Of a stretch of 64,000 bases of DNA, positions 16,424-25,934 are shown piece after piece. The stretch lies in NCBI GenBank assembly GCA_903904755.1, contig CAIVDV010000020.1, forward strand, positions 19,149-83,148. Reading direction: 5' to 3'. Each line of letters begins with the position of its first letter. Within the stretch, counting starts at the first letter, position 1. Source of the stretch: an uncultured Acidobacteriaceae bacterium. GTDB lineage: Bacteria > Acidobacteriota > Terriglobia > Terriglobales > Acidobacteriaceae. Below the pieces are notes generated by a model, which saw nothing but the letters and a program-made list of their open reading frames with translations, was not told where the DNA came from and did no database searches. A program made the position numbers and the translations under genes.

Positions 16424-18222
16424 GATAAACGACTGGCGACGGCGGAAGGCGTGGCGCCCCGGCTGGCTCGGCGTTCCCAGAGCCAGAGCAGGGAGAGCAT
16501 GAGGATGGAAAGGGTGGTGAGGCCGCGTGCCCACAGGACATCAGTGGTGACAGACCAGCGGACGCGGAGGGTGGGGTTGCCGGCGGGAACGGGGATGGCC
16601 AGCAGGCCGTCTGCGCGGGTGGGCAGGGGAGCTGCGACGGGGCGGTCGTTGACGGTGATGCGCCAGGCCGGGTAGCGGCGGAGGCGGAGGACGAGGTAGC
16701 CGGGGGCGTCTGTGTGCAGGCTGAAGCGCTTGTCTTCGGTCTTCCAGAGGGTGGGGGTGGGGGTCTGGAGGCAGGAGTTCTGATCGGGGGACCAGAGGAT
16801 GATTTGGTCGGGGCCGGGCTGGCCGAGCGGGGCGAGGGGGTCGGTGACCAGGCAGGAAAAGGGCAGGCCGGAGGCGAGGATGCTGTTGTCAGCGCCGGTG
16901 GGGGCGTACTCGTCTGTGCCTTCCACGCCGGTTTCAGCCTGGAAGATGCGGACCTGGTTGAGGGTTTTGTCTTCCTCGTCGCAGGCCTGGAAGAAGAAGA
17001 GCGCGGCGGCGGAGGAGACGGCGAGCAGGCAGATGGCTGCTGCAACGCCGGTGATGCGGCGGGCGCGAGTGGTGAAGAGCGGCACGCCTGCGGCGAGGAA
17101 GATGGCGGCCGGGGTGCCAAGGACCATCAGCCAGCGCCAGGGGAACTGGAGGAAGCTGAGCTGCGGCAGCATCCAGACCGGGGTTGAGATGGGGAACTGA
17201 AGGAGCAGGATGAGCGGAATCAGGAGGGCAAGGGGAAGCCAGAAGATGCGGGATTCCCGAGCGAGCATGCGATGGAGGCGGGCGGCGAGGAGGCCAAGCG
17301 CGGCGAGGGCCAGGGTGGTGACAAAGACGATGGAGGCGGTGAGCAGGACCTGGTCGTGGTATTCAAGGTCGGGGCTGGCGTGGCGGGCGAAGAGCCAACT
17401 GTCCTGGACGCGCATTCCCACGCCTGTGGCCTGGGCGATGGCAATCCAGCGTTGCTGCCAGGCGGCGGGGACGAGGTAGATGGCGGCGAGGCCGAGGCCG
17501 ATTGCCACGCTGACTGAGGCGCGCAGAATGGGCCACCAACTGCGGGCATGTACGGCGGCGATGAGCGCTGTGAGAGCGAGCAGATAGCTGAGCATGACGC
17601 CGGCGGGGGCGTTGGTGAGCCAGGCGGCAGCGATGATGAGCGCCAGCGGGGTGGCTGAGCCGTCGAATGCCTGGTGGAGAGTGGAAGCGGACGGCGCGGG
17701 CCGGGAGCGCAGGGTGTAGAGCAGCAGCAGGGGAACGAAGATGGCGGCTGCGAGCTCGGCAAAGGCTCCGCGCTCGTAGGCGGTGAAGAGCGGATAGGGG
17801 AGGCAGGTGGCGATTGCGCCGGCCAGGGTGGCGTTGGCGGGGGGCAGGAATCGCCGGGCAAGGGCGCGGGTGGCCAGGCCGCTGGCGATGAGGCCGAGGA
17901 AGATGAAGAGTGTGGGTGCCCATTCAAAAGCGGTGAGCATGGAGAGGGCGGTGCCCAGAACCCAACTGATGGGCGGGTAAAAGACAAATCGCGGTTCGCC
18001 GGCGCCCCAGTTTGGCGACTGCGCCCAGTGGGGATAGAGGACGCCTTGCTGCCAACTGCGGCGCACCTCAAGCCAACTGACGAGGTGGAAGTCGAAGTCG
18101 TGGCCGCAGGAGAGGCCGCGGAGAAACCTGGGGAAGGAGGCAATGGCAGCACCGGCGACGATGGGCCATGCCGCTGCGGTTTTGGCAAGCGGCGCGCCAA
18201 GTTTGCGGATGGAGGCGCTCAC
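16420..18222 (-). CDS. Polytopic membrane protein, PTPS-related / GT-C-like
   Basis: The 600-residue protein has about ten hydrophobic segments. After the first comes a loop GHDFDFHLVSWLEV and FVFYPPISWVLG, then many more segments, and a soluble C-terminal part (YLVLRLRRYPAWRITVNDRPV) resembling the tail of bacterial membrane-protein YfhO/PTPS-related families. The DFD after the first segment fits a GT-C lipid-sugar glycosyltransferase (inference). GTG 18222 shares one base with the upstream stop (TAGTG); coupled to ispA downstream. Confidence 0.68.
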   Translation of the reverse strand: MSASIRKLGAPLAKTAAAWPIVAGAAIASFPRFLRGLSCGHDFDFHLVSWLEVRRSWQQGVLYPHWAQSPNWGAGEPRFVFYPPISWVLGTALSMLTAFEWAPTLFIFLGLIASGLATRALARRFLPPANATLAGAIATCLPYPLFTAYERGAFAELAAAIFVPLLLLYTLRSRPAPSASTLHQAFDGSATPLALIIAAAWLTNAPAGVMLSYLLALTALIAAVHARSWWPILRASVSVAIGLGLAAIYLVPAAWQQRWIAIAQATGVGMRVQDSWLFARHASPDLEYHDQVLLTASIVFVTTLALAALGLLAARLHRMLARESRIFWLPLALLIPLILLLQFPISTPVWMLPQLSFLQFPWRWLMVLGTPAAIFLAAGVPLFTTRARRITGVAAAICLLAVSSAAALFFFQACDEEDKTLNQVRIFQAETGVEGTDEYAPTGADNSILASGLPFSCLVTDPLAPLGQPGPDQIILWSPDQNSCLQTPTPTLWKTEDKRFSLHTDAPGYLVLRLRRYPAWRITVNDRPVAAPLPTRADGLLAIPVPAGNPTLRVRWSVTTDVLWARGLTTLSILMLSLLWLWERRASRGATPSAVASRLS

Positions 18223-20672
18223 TATGGCAGCAGCTCCAGCGTGTGGGCGGTGGCGGCGGCGACGGCAGAGTCAGAGAAGGGCATGGCGAAGGTGGTGCCG
18301 GAGTACCAGTCGTGCCACTGGTCACGGAACCAGGGGCTGGCGGGGTTGCCGCTTTGGCCCAGTACGATGTTTTCTGTCGAGGCGTCGATTGCGCTGAAGT
18401 CCATGGTGAAGCGCTGGGATGGACCGAAGTCGCGGCCGACCTGCTTGATGGTGGTGGTGTCGCCGCTGAGGGGCAGCTCGCCGGTGCCGGTCCAGGATTT
18501 GAGCCCCGGAATCATGCCGAGGAGGGGGTGCTCCAGGTCGATGACGTGCCAATTGCCATAGGCCCAGTGGGAGAGGTCCGCAGGGGCCTTGGAGTTCCTG
18601 ATGCCCTGGCGAACGGCATCGGCGAGCAGCGCGTCCCAGTTTTTGTAGCCGGCAGGGAGCCACGGGCTGGGCTGGCCGTTGAGGGTGCCGACGCCGCTGT
18701 GGGTAATCAGTTCTTCCTCGGCAAAGTTTGACTCAGACCAGCGGTAGCTGTCTGCCTCGTCGCCGAGTTTGGGCTTGAGGACCAGCGGCCAGAAGGCGCG
18801 GCGGGCGGCGACGACGATGGAAGCGGCGGGGGAGTCGGTGGTGAGCTTGCCGTCCCAGGTGCGGAGGAGGTCGGCGGCCTGCTTGAGCTGGGGCTCGGGG
18901 TTCTCCGCGTGGTCAATAGCGTAGGCAAAGCGCTGGGCGAGCTCCTGGTCGACGGAGCTGAAGATGTCGGTTTCCACTTCCAGCATGTCGGCGCGGGTGA
19001 GGCCGTTGCGGCCGCGCAGGTCAGCGTAGACACGCTCGGCGCGGTAGGGGTCTGCCCACTCCAGGGTGAGGGGGAACTTGGTGTCGTTCGGCGTCACGCG
19101 GGAGTTTGCAGTGGCGAGCAGGCCGGACTTCGGATCCCAGTCGTGGGGCATCTCTTCAAAGGGAATGTAGCCCTGCCACTCGTGCGTGTTGTCGGTGATG
19201 GGCACGCCGACAAGGCCGGCGGGGCGCATGGGCACCTTGCCGATGGCCTGGTAGGCGATGTGGTTCTGGTCGGCATAGACCATGTTGAGGGTGGGGTAGC
19301 ACCAGCCGGAAAGCGCCGAGGTGAACTGGCTGGCATCGGCTGCCGTGTTCATCTCATAGAGGGGCACGGAGCCGAGGGCGGCATCGTAGATTGTCCAGCG
19401 CAGGGAGATGGGGCGGGTTTCGCGCTTGAAGATGGGGTTGAGCAGGGGGCCGTGTGCGGTGAGGTCCACGTCGAGCTTCACATCCCGGCCGAAGCGAACC
19501 TTGATGACCTCGTGGGCGTGGCCGAGGGGCAGCCATTCGCCGGTGGATGCCTGGTAGTTGCCCTTGCCGTCGAGCTTTTCCACGTAGAGGTCCTGCACGT
19601 CAGAGTAGAGGGCGGTGATGCCCCAGGCGACGTGGTCGTTGTGGCCCTGGACAATCATGGGCGCTCCGGGGATGGTGACGCCGGCGGCGTGGAAGCCGGG
19701 AGCCTTGAGATCGGCCATGTACCAGATGTTGGGGACGGTGAGGCCGAGGTGCATGTCGTTCGAGAGCAGGGGTTTGCCGCTGGCGGTGTGCTTGCCGGCG
19801 ATGACCCAGTTGTTGCTGCCGGCGGCCAGCCGCTCGGCCATGGCGCAGGCGGGGCAGACGGGGCGATTGAGCAGGGCGCTGAGGGCCTGCGGGCTTTCGC
19901 CTGCAACGGGCAGGCTGGCGTGTTCCTCGTCCTCAAGGTCGATGGGCGGGGCGGGGTGGGGCTCGGTCATGTCGGCCACGGCGGTGGCGGGGGGCTGGTC
20001 GCGCCAACTGCCCACCGGGTAGAGGTCGGCCTCCAGCTTGGGGTCGTGCAGTTTGGCGGCGACGCGCTCGCGCATCAGCTTCACATCCCAGTGGGAATCG
20101 AGCGTGTCGGCCATGTTGAGGACAACCAGGAGACAGTCCACGCCGCGCCAGTGGCGGGGATGGTAATGGAGCAGGCGGAACTCGACGGGGAGGTTATTGA
20201 GATTCTGCTGGATGTATAGATTGACGCCGGAGGCATAGACCTCGAAGCGATGGCGGTCGGCCTCAGTCAGGTTGGCGTAGATGCGCTCGGCGATGGAGCG
20301 GAACTGATAGACGCGCTGGAGTTTATCGTGTTCCACCATGGAGGGGCCGAGGATTTCGGCCAGCTCGCCAGAGGAGTTGCGGCGCAGTGCGTCCATCTGG
20401 AAGAGGCGGTCCTGGGCGGTGATGTAGCCCTGGGCGAATAGCATGTCGTCCTGGGTGGCGGCGTCAATGTGGGGCACGCCGTGGCCATCGCGGCGGACGT
20501 GGACGGGCGCGGAGAGGCCGGGGAGATGGATTGCGCCGTCGATCTGGGGCAGGTTGGCGGTGGCCGCGTGGTGCGCCCAGTAGAGTATGACCAGCCAGAG
20601 CAGAACAAGGGCCGCAACCATTGCCGCGACGGTGAAGGCTCCACGGCGGATCCACAAACGTGTCGTACTCAA
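18222..20672 (-). CDS. Penicillin acylase family Ntn-hydrolase
   Basis: About 816 residues. It has an N-terminal signal anchor, an alpha part with HIDAATQDDMLFAQGYITAQDRLFQM, then AAGSNNWVIAGKHTASGKPLLSNDMHL, whose Ser after Gly would become the catalytic N-terminus of the beta chain after self-cleavage. QGHNDHVAWGIT and YADQNHIAYQ are also typical. The family covers beta-lactam and acyl-homoserine-lactone acylases; the substrate here is unknown. TTG 20672 preceded by GGGGAG fits better than GTG 20714. Confidence 0.88.
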   Translation of the reverse strand: MSTTRLWIRRGAFTVAAMVAALVLLWLVILYWAHHAATANLPQIDGAIHLPGLSAPVHVRRDGHGVPHIDAATQDDMLFAQGYITAQDRLFQMDALRRNSSGELAEILGPSMVEHDKLQRVYQFRSIAERIYANLTEADRHRFEVYASGVNLYIQQNLNNLPVEFRLLHYHPRHWRGVDCLLVVLNMADTLDSHWDVKLMRERVAAKLHDPKLEADLYPVGSWRDQPPATAVADMTEPHPAPPIDLEDEEHASLPVAGESPQALSALLNRPVCPACAMAERLAAGSNNWVIAGKHTASGKPLLSNDMHLGLTVPNIWYMADLKAPGFHAAGVTIPGAPMIVQGHNDHVAWGITALYSDVQDLYVEKLDGKGNYQASTGEWLPLGHAHEVIKVRFGRDVKLDVDLTAHGPLLNPIFKRETRPISLRWTIYDAALGSVPLYEMNTAADASQFTSALSGWCYPTLNMVYADQNHIAYQAIGKVPMRPAGLVGVPITDNTHEWQGYIPFEEMPHDWDPKSGLLATANSRVTPNDTKFPLTLEWADPYRAERVYADLRGRNGLTRADMLEVETDIFSSVDQELAQRFAYAIDHAENPEPQLKQAADLLRTWDGKLTTDSPAASIVVAARRAFWPLVLKPKLGDEADSYRWSESNFAEEELITHSGVGTLNGQPSPWLPAGYKNWDALLADAVRQGIRNSKAPADLSHWAYGNWHVIDLEHPLLGMIPGLKSWTGTGELPLSGDTTTIKQVGRDFGPSQRFTMDFSAIDASTENIVLGQSGNPASPWFRDQWHDWYSGTTFAMPFSDSAVAAATAHTLELLP

Positions 20673-20752
20673 ATTGCGCTCCCCTGACCTGGGGAGGCCG
20701 AACTCCCCTGCCACTCAAGGATACTTGGGCGCTGGCGGCAGGGGAAGGGAAT

Positions 20753-21598
20753 TCAGGGTTGGGGGGCAAGCGCCGGGTGGGGCTCCGGGGTGAGCGCGGT
20801 GGGTGCAAGCGTAGGCACCGGTTGAGGGGTGACGGCGACTGGCTGCACTTTGAGCCGCTGCGCAGGGCACTGGGCGTCGAGGGTGTCGCGGTCGGCTGTG
20901 GACGGGGAGCCGGACGGAGGGGCGGTAAGGGAGAGTTGGTCGCTGGTGTAGGACATCTCTGTCCAGCAGGCTTGCTTGACCATTTCTTCGCCGGGGATGC
21001 GAGCTGGCTTGGCAGAATGGGTGGCGCGGTATTGCTTTTCAGCTTTGTTGTTGTCAACCGCGTCTTTGATAAGCCACGGCGACGCGAGGATTGCAAAGCC
21101 GACAAACAAAGGGATGAAGAGAATTGCGCCGCCAATCAAGGCCCAGCAGGGGCCCATGTCGCCGCAGGGGTCTTCTCCCGGTGCGTCTGCCTGTAGGCGA
21201 TAGATCAGGCCGTTGGACATGGTGATTTCCTGCGGGACGATGCGGAGCGAGCCATCGGATTTGCCGGGAACAGCCCTGGCGACCTGTTTGACGATGCCGG
21301 TGGCGGGGGTGCCGCGGGGTATGAGGACGACCCCGTTCTCGACGACATCTTTGGCAACGGCCATGCGAACCAGCTGACCACGGACGGCCGTGGCCGATGA
21401 TACGGACTCCGTGAGCACAAGCTGGACTTCTGTGCCTTGCTTCAGGGGGGTGGGCAAGGGCGGTTGCGCGGCTTCCGTCTGGGTTACGGCCTGCGGCGCA
21501 GGGCTAGTGGGCTGCTGGCCGAGAGCTTGCGTTTGCTGGGCCAGCAGAGCAGTGAGCGTGAGCAGGCTGAGGGTACGGAGGAATGGGGTGGTGGTCAT
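20753..21598 (-). CDS. Secreted/membrane protein, VirB10/TrbI-like stretch (paralogue 2)
   Basis: The 281-residue protein has a signal peptide (MTTTPFLRTLSLLTLTALLA), a QQ/P-rich spacer, then a beta-rich stretch: GTEVQLVLTESVSSATAVRG, AVAKDVVENGVVLIPRGTPATG. This resembles the barrel-forming region of VirB10/TrbI proteins. A membrane segment (about 150-175) and a Pro-rich tail follow. It is clearly a diverged copy of the next upstream gene. Function unknown; no other conjugation gene is present. Confidence 0.65.
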   Translation of the reverse strand: MTTTPFLRTLSLLTLTALLAQQTQALGQQPTSPAPQAVTQTEAAQPPLPTPLKQGTEVQLVLTESVSSATAVRGQLVRMAVAKDVVENGVVLIPRGTPATGIVKQVARAVPGKSDGSLRIVPQEITMSNGLIYRLQADAPGEDPCGDMGPCWALIGGAILFIPLFVGFAILASPWLIKDAVDNNKAEKQYRATHSAKPARIPGEEMVKQACWTEMSYTSDQLSLTAPPSGSPSTADRDTLDAQCPAQRLKVQPVAVTPQPVPTLAPTALTPEPHPALAPQP

Positions 21599-21659
21599 GG
21601 CGTGGCTCCGACGCGATTGGTGTTTGGGTGCGGCTGGGGATGGCTTGGCATGGGCGGGG

Positions 21660-22442
21660 TTATGGTGCGGCGGGGCAGAAGGTGTTGATGGCTGGAGTGA
21701 GGTCGGCAGGCGGCGGTGTGGGTAGCGGCGTCAGAGGTGTGAGGGGTCCGGTGATTTGCATGGATTGGGAGGTGCAGATGGGGAGGACCATCTCGACGCC
21801 GGGGCGGGGACGGCGCGGACCGCGCTCCTGGGAGCGGGCGCTGGTGATGACTCTGCCGACGCCGGAGACCATCTTGTAGACGCCGTATGCGAGCAGGCCG
21901 AGGAGAAGGACGCCACTGACCCAGGCCAACGGGGTGAGCAGAAGGATGACCATGAGCGCGACCGCTGGGCCAAGGAGGAGAATGGTCGCGGGGTTGAAGC
22001 CAGGGTCGTCGTTGTCCTGGCAGCAGGGGGCGGCGTGGGGCTTGTCAGAGATGGCGAGCCGGCTGCCGTTGGGTAGGTCGATCTCCTGGGGGAGGATGGT
22101 GAGCCAGCCGCCGCGATCGCCGGGGGCGGCCTTTTCGACTTCGGAGACAATTCCCTTGACCGGGGTGCCGCGGGGGATGACGACGGAGCCGTGGAGCTTG
22201 ACGTCTTTGGCGACGGCGAGGCGGACGGGCTGGCCCTGGACGGCGGTGGCCGAGGTGAGCGAATCCAGCAGAGTGACTTCGACGATGGTGCCGTGCCTGA
22301 CTGCGGGCGGGGCAGCGGGTGGGGCCGGGCTTGCGGGCGGGGAGGATTCGATTGGCTGCTGGGCCAGCGCGCTGGTCTGCTGGGTAAGCAGTGCGGCCAG
22401 GGCGAGGATGGTGAGGGACTTGAGGAACAGGTTGGCTTGCAT
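21660..22442 (-). CDS. Secreted/membrane protein, VirB10/TrbI-like stretch (paralogue 1)
   Basis: The 260-residue protein has the same architecture as its neighbour: signal peptide with LLTQQTSALAQQP, Pro-rich spacer, GTIVEVTLLDSLTSATAVQG, AVAKDVKLHGSVVIPRGTPVKG, ILPQEIDLPNG. It then has CC and two hydrophobic segments (ILLLGPAVALMVILLL, VLLLGLLAYGV) and a basic/Pro-rich tail. The shared core runs over about 90 residues. Both genes lie on the same strand about 60 bp apart, suggesting a tandem duplication. Function unknown. Confidence 0.65.
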   Translation of the reverse strand: MQANLFLKSLTILALAALLTQQTSALAQQPIESSPPASPAPPAAPPAVRHGTIVEVTLLDSLTSATAVQGQPVRLAVAKDVKLHGSVVIPRGTPVKGIVSEVEKAAPGDRGGWLTILPQEIDLPNGSRLAISDKPHAAPCCQDNDDPGFNPATILLLGPAVALMVILLLTPLAWVSGVLLLGLLAYGVYKMVSGVGRVITSARSQERGPRRPRPGVEMVLPICTSQSMQITGPLTPLTPLPTPPPADLTPAINTFCPAAP

Positions 22443-22559
22443 GGGACTCTCCCGCCGGGTTGCGGAGGAGTGCCGTTTGTTGCGCCCTCCTGAACCCTGC
22501 GTTGATGTTGCGCTCGACGGGACTGGGGGAAGAGGCGTATCAGGACAGTTTCTGAAGTG

Positions 22560-23513
22560 TCACAGGGATGCGGGCGCTTGCGTGGCGGCTTCGGCGCGAA
22601 GCAGGTCGGCAAGCGAGGATTCAGCGATGAGGCGGAAGGGGATGGTGCGGAGGGTGGGCGGGAGCTGCGGGGCGGTGAGGATGTCCGCAATGACGACGAT
22701 GGTCTGGTCGAGGCCGCGCTGCCAGGTGCGGCGGCGGGCGTCGCGGAGCAGCAGCGACTCCGCAGGCAGGCCGGCTGCGGTGAGCATGGTTTCCGCAATG
22801 GTGAGGAAGCCGGGCCAGCGGGAAGCCACGCCCACCAGAATGCCCTGCGGCACAGGCAGGTAGGCGCTGAGGGAGCCGGCGATGGAGCGCGTGCTGAGGG
22901 TGTGTATGGGCTCCTCTGGCGGAAGCGCGGCGCGGACGGCGGCCTGGCTGCGGGGCATTACCAAGATGCGGGCATCGGCGCGGGCTGCGGCCTGGGGCTG
23001 GGCGCAGTCGGCGAGGGTGCCGATTTCGACGGGCAGGGTGAGGCGCTGGGAGAGTTCGTGGGCGACGATGGCGGCGAGTTCGGGGTCGGGCTCAATGAGC
23101 AGCCAGCGGCTGGGGGGTGGGGCGGTGAGCCAGCGCTGGACTCTTTCGCGGAGGAGGGCGGGGGAAGCGCCGAGCTTGGCGGCTTGAACGGTGAGCTCTT
23201 CCAGCAGGTGATCGACGGCCTGGGCCGGGGATTGGGCCGGGGATTGCGCGGAGGCGGGCGAAACTGGGAATGCGGGGGTGCCCAGGACGTACATGCCGCT
23301 GCCGTGGCGCGACTGAAGCCAGCCCTCGCGGCTGAGGCGCAGGTAGACCGCGCTGACGGTGTTGGCGTGCAGGTGGAAGCGGCGGGCGAGCTCGCGGGTG
23401 CTGGGCAGGCGGTCGCCGGGGGCGAGATCGCCAGACAAAATCGCCTGCCGAAGCTGGGTGCCCAGTTGCTCGGCAAGGGTGATGGCGGAGTGGCGGTTCA
23501 ACCAGAGGCGCAT
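22560..23513 (-). CDS. GntR family transcriptional regulator
   Basis: The 317-residue protein has an N-terminal GntR winged helix: LGTQLRQAILSGDLAPGDRLPSTRELARRF, HANTVSAVYLRLSREGWL, GSGMYVL. The C-terminal ~220 residues are alpha/beta and do not match an effector domain I can name; they are not an obvious MocR aminotransferase. It begins four bases after the CPBP protease stop, so the two are probably one unit and may be functionally linked. Confidence 0.82.
   Translation of the reverse strand: MRLWLNRHSAITLAEQLGTQLRQAILSGDLAPGDRLPSTRELARRFHLHANTVSAVYLRLSREGWLQSRHGSGMYVLGTPAFPVSPASAQSPAQSPAQAVDHLLEELTVQAAKLGASPALLRERVQRWLTAPPPSRWLLIEPDPELAAIVAHELSQRLTLPVEIGTLADCAQPQAAARADARILVMPRSQAAVRAALPPEEPIHTLSTRSIAGSLSAYLPVPQGILVGVASRWPGFLTIAETMLTAAGLPAESLLLRDARRRTWQRGLDQTIVVIADILTAPQLPPTLRTIPFRLIAESSLADLLRAEAATQAPASL
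23222..23245. repeat. Two copies of a 12-bp repeat within the GntR gene
   Basis: GGGCCGGGGATT is repeated exactly twice, encoding an in-frame AQSP duplication in the linker after the DNA-binding domain. In-frame repeats of this kind change linker length only. Confidence 0.8.
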
Positions 23514-23517
23514 GCGG

Positions 23518-24579
23518 TCAACCCAGGGCGGTGGGCTCGGGAGTGGTTTGAGCCGGGGGGGGAGGAGCTGCCGGCGGGATTTCTGGCGCGGCGTTGCGGC
23601 CCCAGGCCAGCCAGAGGCCCAGGGCGGTGATGGCGATGACCGGGGCGATAAGGTAGCTGCCTTCCGGGCCGACGGAGCCGCCGCTCCAGAGAGGATTACC
23701 GGTCGGGGCTGTCGTAAGGTAGTGGCCCTTGGCGATCAAGCCGCTGTCGGCAGTGCCGTAGAAGTAGGTCTGTGCCCAGTCCCAGGCGGCGTGGTAGCCG
23801 ATGGCCCACCAGAGTGAGCCGGTCCAGCGGACGCTGGCGCAGAAGACCATGCCGATGGCAAAGACGCAGAAGATGCCGAAGGCGGATTCGCCGGGATTGC
23901 CCATGTGGATGAGCGCGAAGAGGATGGAGGAGATGGTCGCGGCAATCCAGAAGCTCCATGCCGAGAAGCTGAAGCCGCGTTTGAGCGAAAACAGAAGGTA
24001 GCAGCGCATCATGCCCTCTTCTGTAAGGCCAACCAGCAGGAATCCAATGCCCCAGAGCACAGCGTTCTGCCAGATGGCACTGCCCGAAAGTGCTACCGGG
24101 CCAAAGGTAATCAAATTGCCGAGATAGAGAAATCCGATGAGCAGGGAAAGGGTGCCGAAGCCGCCCAGCAATCCCCAGACAAAATTGCGGATTGGGCGCG
24201 GTCCGCCCAGGAAAAAGGCGGTAATCCGCCGGCGCTCAATGAGCGCCATAATCAACGTGGCTCCGAGGATGCCGAAGAACTGAACGCCATCATTCACGAT
24301 GGTTGAGACTGGGGTGAGCGTGGCCATGTCTGGCCGCTTGCCGCTGGAGTGATGAATGGCGCTGATGATGGAAATCGGTACGGCAGCAATCAGAATTACG
24401 AGGATGAGCCAGATTGCTATGGACCAGCCCGCGCGCAGGCCATTGGGGCCCAGGAAGACCATCTTCAGGATGCGGGTTTCCGGCGGCTCAGGCGCGGCGG
24501 GGGCAGGGATGAGCAGCAGCGGCGCAGCGGCGTCGGGCGCTTCGGCAGGGGTCGGGGGCAGGTTCATTTCCGGCTCCAT
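23518..24579 (-). CDS. CPBP family intramembrane glutamic protease
   Basis: About 353 residues with a Pro/Ala-rich cytosolic N-terminus and several membrane segments. The CPBP motifs are present: VGLTEEGMMRCYLLF (EEXXXR), FALIHMGNP (FXXXH) and GYHAAWDW. Relatives process membrane proteins or isoprenylated peptides. AGAGGAG six bases before ATG 24579 fixes the start; the frame is open for 69 codons further upstream, which I reject. Upstream of the GntR gene. Confidence 0.82.
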   Translation of the reverse strand: MEPEMNLPPTPAEAPDAAAPLLLIPAPAAPEPPETRILKMVFLGPNGLRAGWSIAIWLILVILIAAVPISIISAIHHSSGKRPDMATLTPVSTIVNDGVQFFGILGATLIMALIERRRITAFFLGGPRPIRNFVWGLLGGFGTLSLLIGFLYLGNLITFGPVALSGSAIWQNAVLWGIGFLLVGLTEEGMMRCYLLFSLKRGFSFSAWSFWIAATISSILFALIHMGNPGESAFGIFCVFAIGMVFCASVRWTGSLWWAIGYHAAWDWAQTYFYGTADSGLIAKGHYLTTAPTGNPLWSGGSVGPEGSYLIAPVIAITALGLWLAWGRNAAPEIPPAAPPPPAQTTPEPTALG

Positions 24580-24867
24580 CTGGACTCCTCTTTCGGGGTG
24601 GCTGGAGAGTGATTTCAGCTGATGGCTCATTCTACGTCTGCCGGGATGCGGAAGTTCACCGAAACACAAAGGGTTGGATGGCGGGTTACGATTTTCCACG
24701 GTTTTGGCACCTCGGTTTGCGGGCAGGGTACGGTGGTAACCCAACCGCCTGTTTCGTGGGATCTGACCCCGCCGTCCGCTTGACATCGCCGCTTGCAGAG
24801 TCGATGCTAGTCACTTGGCTGTTTCGCGGGCTGCATTCCAATGCAGCTGATTTCACTGGGGAGATGC

Positions 24868-25878
24868 ATGGCAAGGGTTCGGGTTTTTTATCACGACAAA
24901 TGTTTTGACGGGGCCTGCTCGGCCTCGCTTTTCACCCGGTTTCACCGCGAAGTGATTGCACCCACCCAGCCTGAGCCAGTGAGCTACGAGTACCACGGTC
25001 TTGTGCACCGCGCCGGAGCGCTCTTTGACGAGCGCGACTTTACCGGGGACGAGAACGCGATTGTTGACTTCAAATACTCCGCCAGCCCGAAAATCACATG
25101 GTGGTTCGACCATCATCTGTCCGCGTTTCTGTCGCCGGCGGACCAGGCGCACTTCCAGGCCTGCCAGCAGGACCCGATTTGCGGGATGCGGCGGTTCTTT
25201 GACCCGACCTACACCTCCTGCACCAGCTTTCTGGCGCACATCGGCAAGACCAGGTTCGGCTTCAACACCGAGCCGGTTGCGGAACTGATCCACTGGGCCA
25301 ACATTGTGGACGGCGCGCTGTACGAGAGCCCTGAGAGTGCCGTGGAGATGGCCGCGCCGGCAATGAAGCTGACGCTGATTATCGAGGCGACGCAGGACCC
25401 GGAGTTTATCCCTCGACTGATACCGCTGCTGACCGGGATTCCGCTGGCCGAGGTGCTGGCGCAGCCCTTTGTCGCCAGCCTGCTGCCGCCGCTGCTGGAA
25501 CAGCATGAGCGGGCCATCGAGCTCATCCGGGAGCGCAGCGAGTACCGCGACGGCACGATCTTCTTCGATATCACAGACCATCTCCTGGAGGGCTTCAACA
25601 AGTTCATCCCGTACTACCTGTATCCGCAGGCGACGTACTCGATTGGGCTCTCGAAGTCGAGCTTCCGGACCAAGGTTGCCGTCGGCTCCAACCCGTGGAC
25701 CAAGGCCCGCGGCGAGGATATGGTGAACCTGGCGCAGGTGTGCGAGCGCTACGGCGGCGGTGGCCACGCGCGGGTGGGAGCCATCAGCTTCTCTCCGGAC
25801 CGTGCCGATGAAGCGCGCGCGGCGGCGAAGGTGATTGTGGCCGAACTGCGGGAGCAGAATCCTTTTCCGGGGAAGTAA
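24868..25878 (+). CDS. DHH family phosphoesterase
   Basis: The 336-residue protein has VFYHDKCFDGACSA (Asp metal ligands), IVDFKYS, WWFDHHLSAF (the DHH motif) and a C-terminal DHHA-like segment ending YGGGGHARVGAISF. Family members hydrolyse phosphodiesters or oligonucleotides (NrnA-like, exopolyphosphatase). The exact substrate cannot be told. GGGGAG precedes ATG 24868. Confidence 0.82.
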   Translation: MARVRVFYHDKCFDGACSASLFTRFHREVIAPTQPEPVSYEYHGLVHRAGALFDERDFTGDENAIVDFKYSASPKITWWFDHHLSAFLSPADQAHFQACQQDPICGMRRFFDPTYTSCTSFLAHIGKTRFGFNTEPVAELIHWANIVDGALYESPESAVEMAAPAMKLTLIIEATQDPEFIPRLIPLLTGIPLAEVLAQPFVASLLPPLLEQHERAIELIRERSEYRDGTIFFDITDHLLEGFNKFIPYYLYPQATYSIGLSKSSFRTKVAVGSNPWTKARGEDMVNLAQVCERYGGGGHARVGAISFSPDRADEARAAAKVIVAELREQNPFPGK

Positions 25879-25934
25879 GGGTGGCCTGAGCGACGTGTGA
25901 TTCTGCGCCGTATACTTGGCCGTGGAGTTTGCCC

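Noticed and set aside
24780..24810. TTGACA...TGCTAG promoter for the DHH gene
   Set aside because: The spacing is 19 bases and the -10 match is weak.
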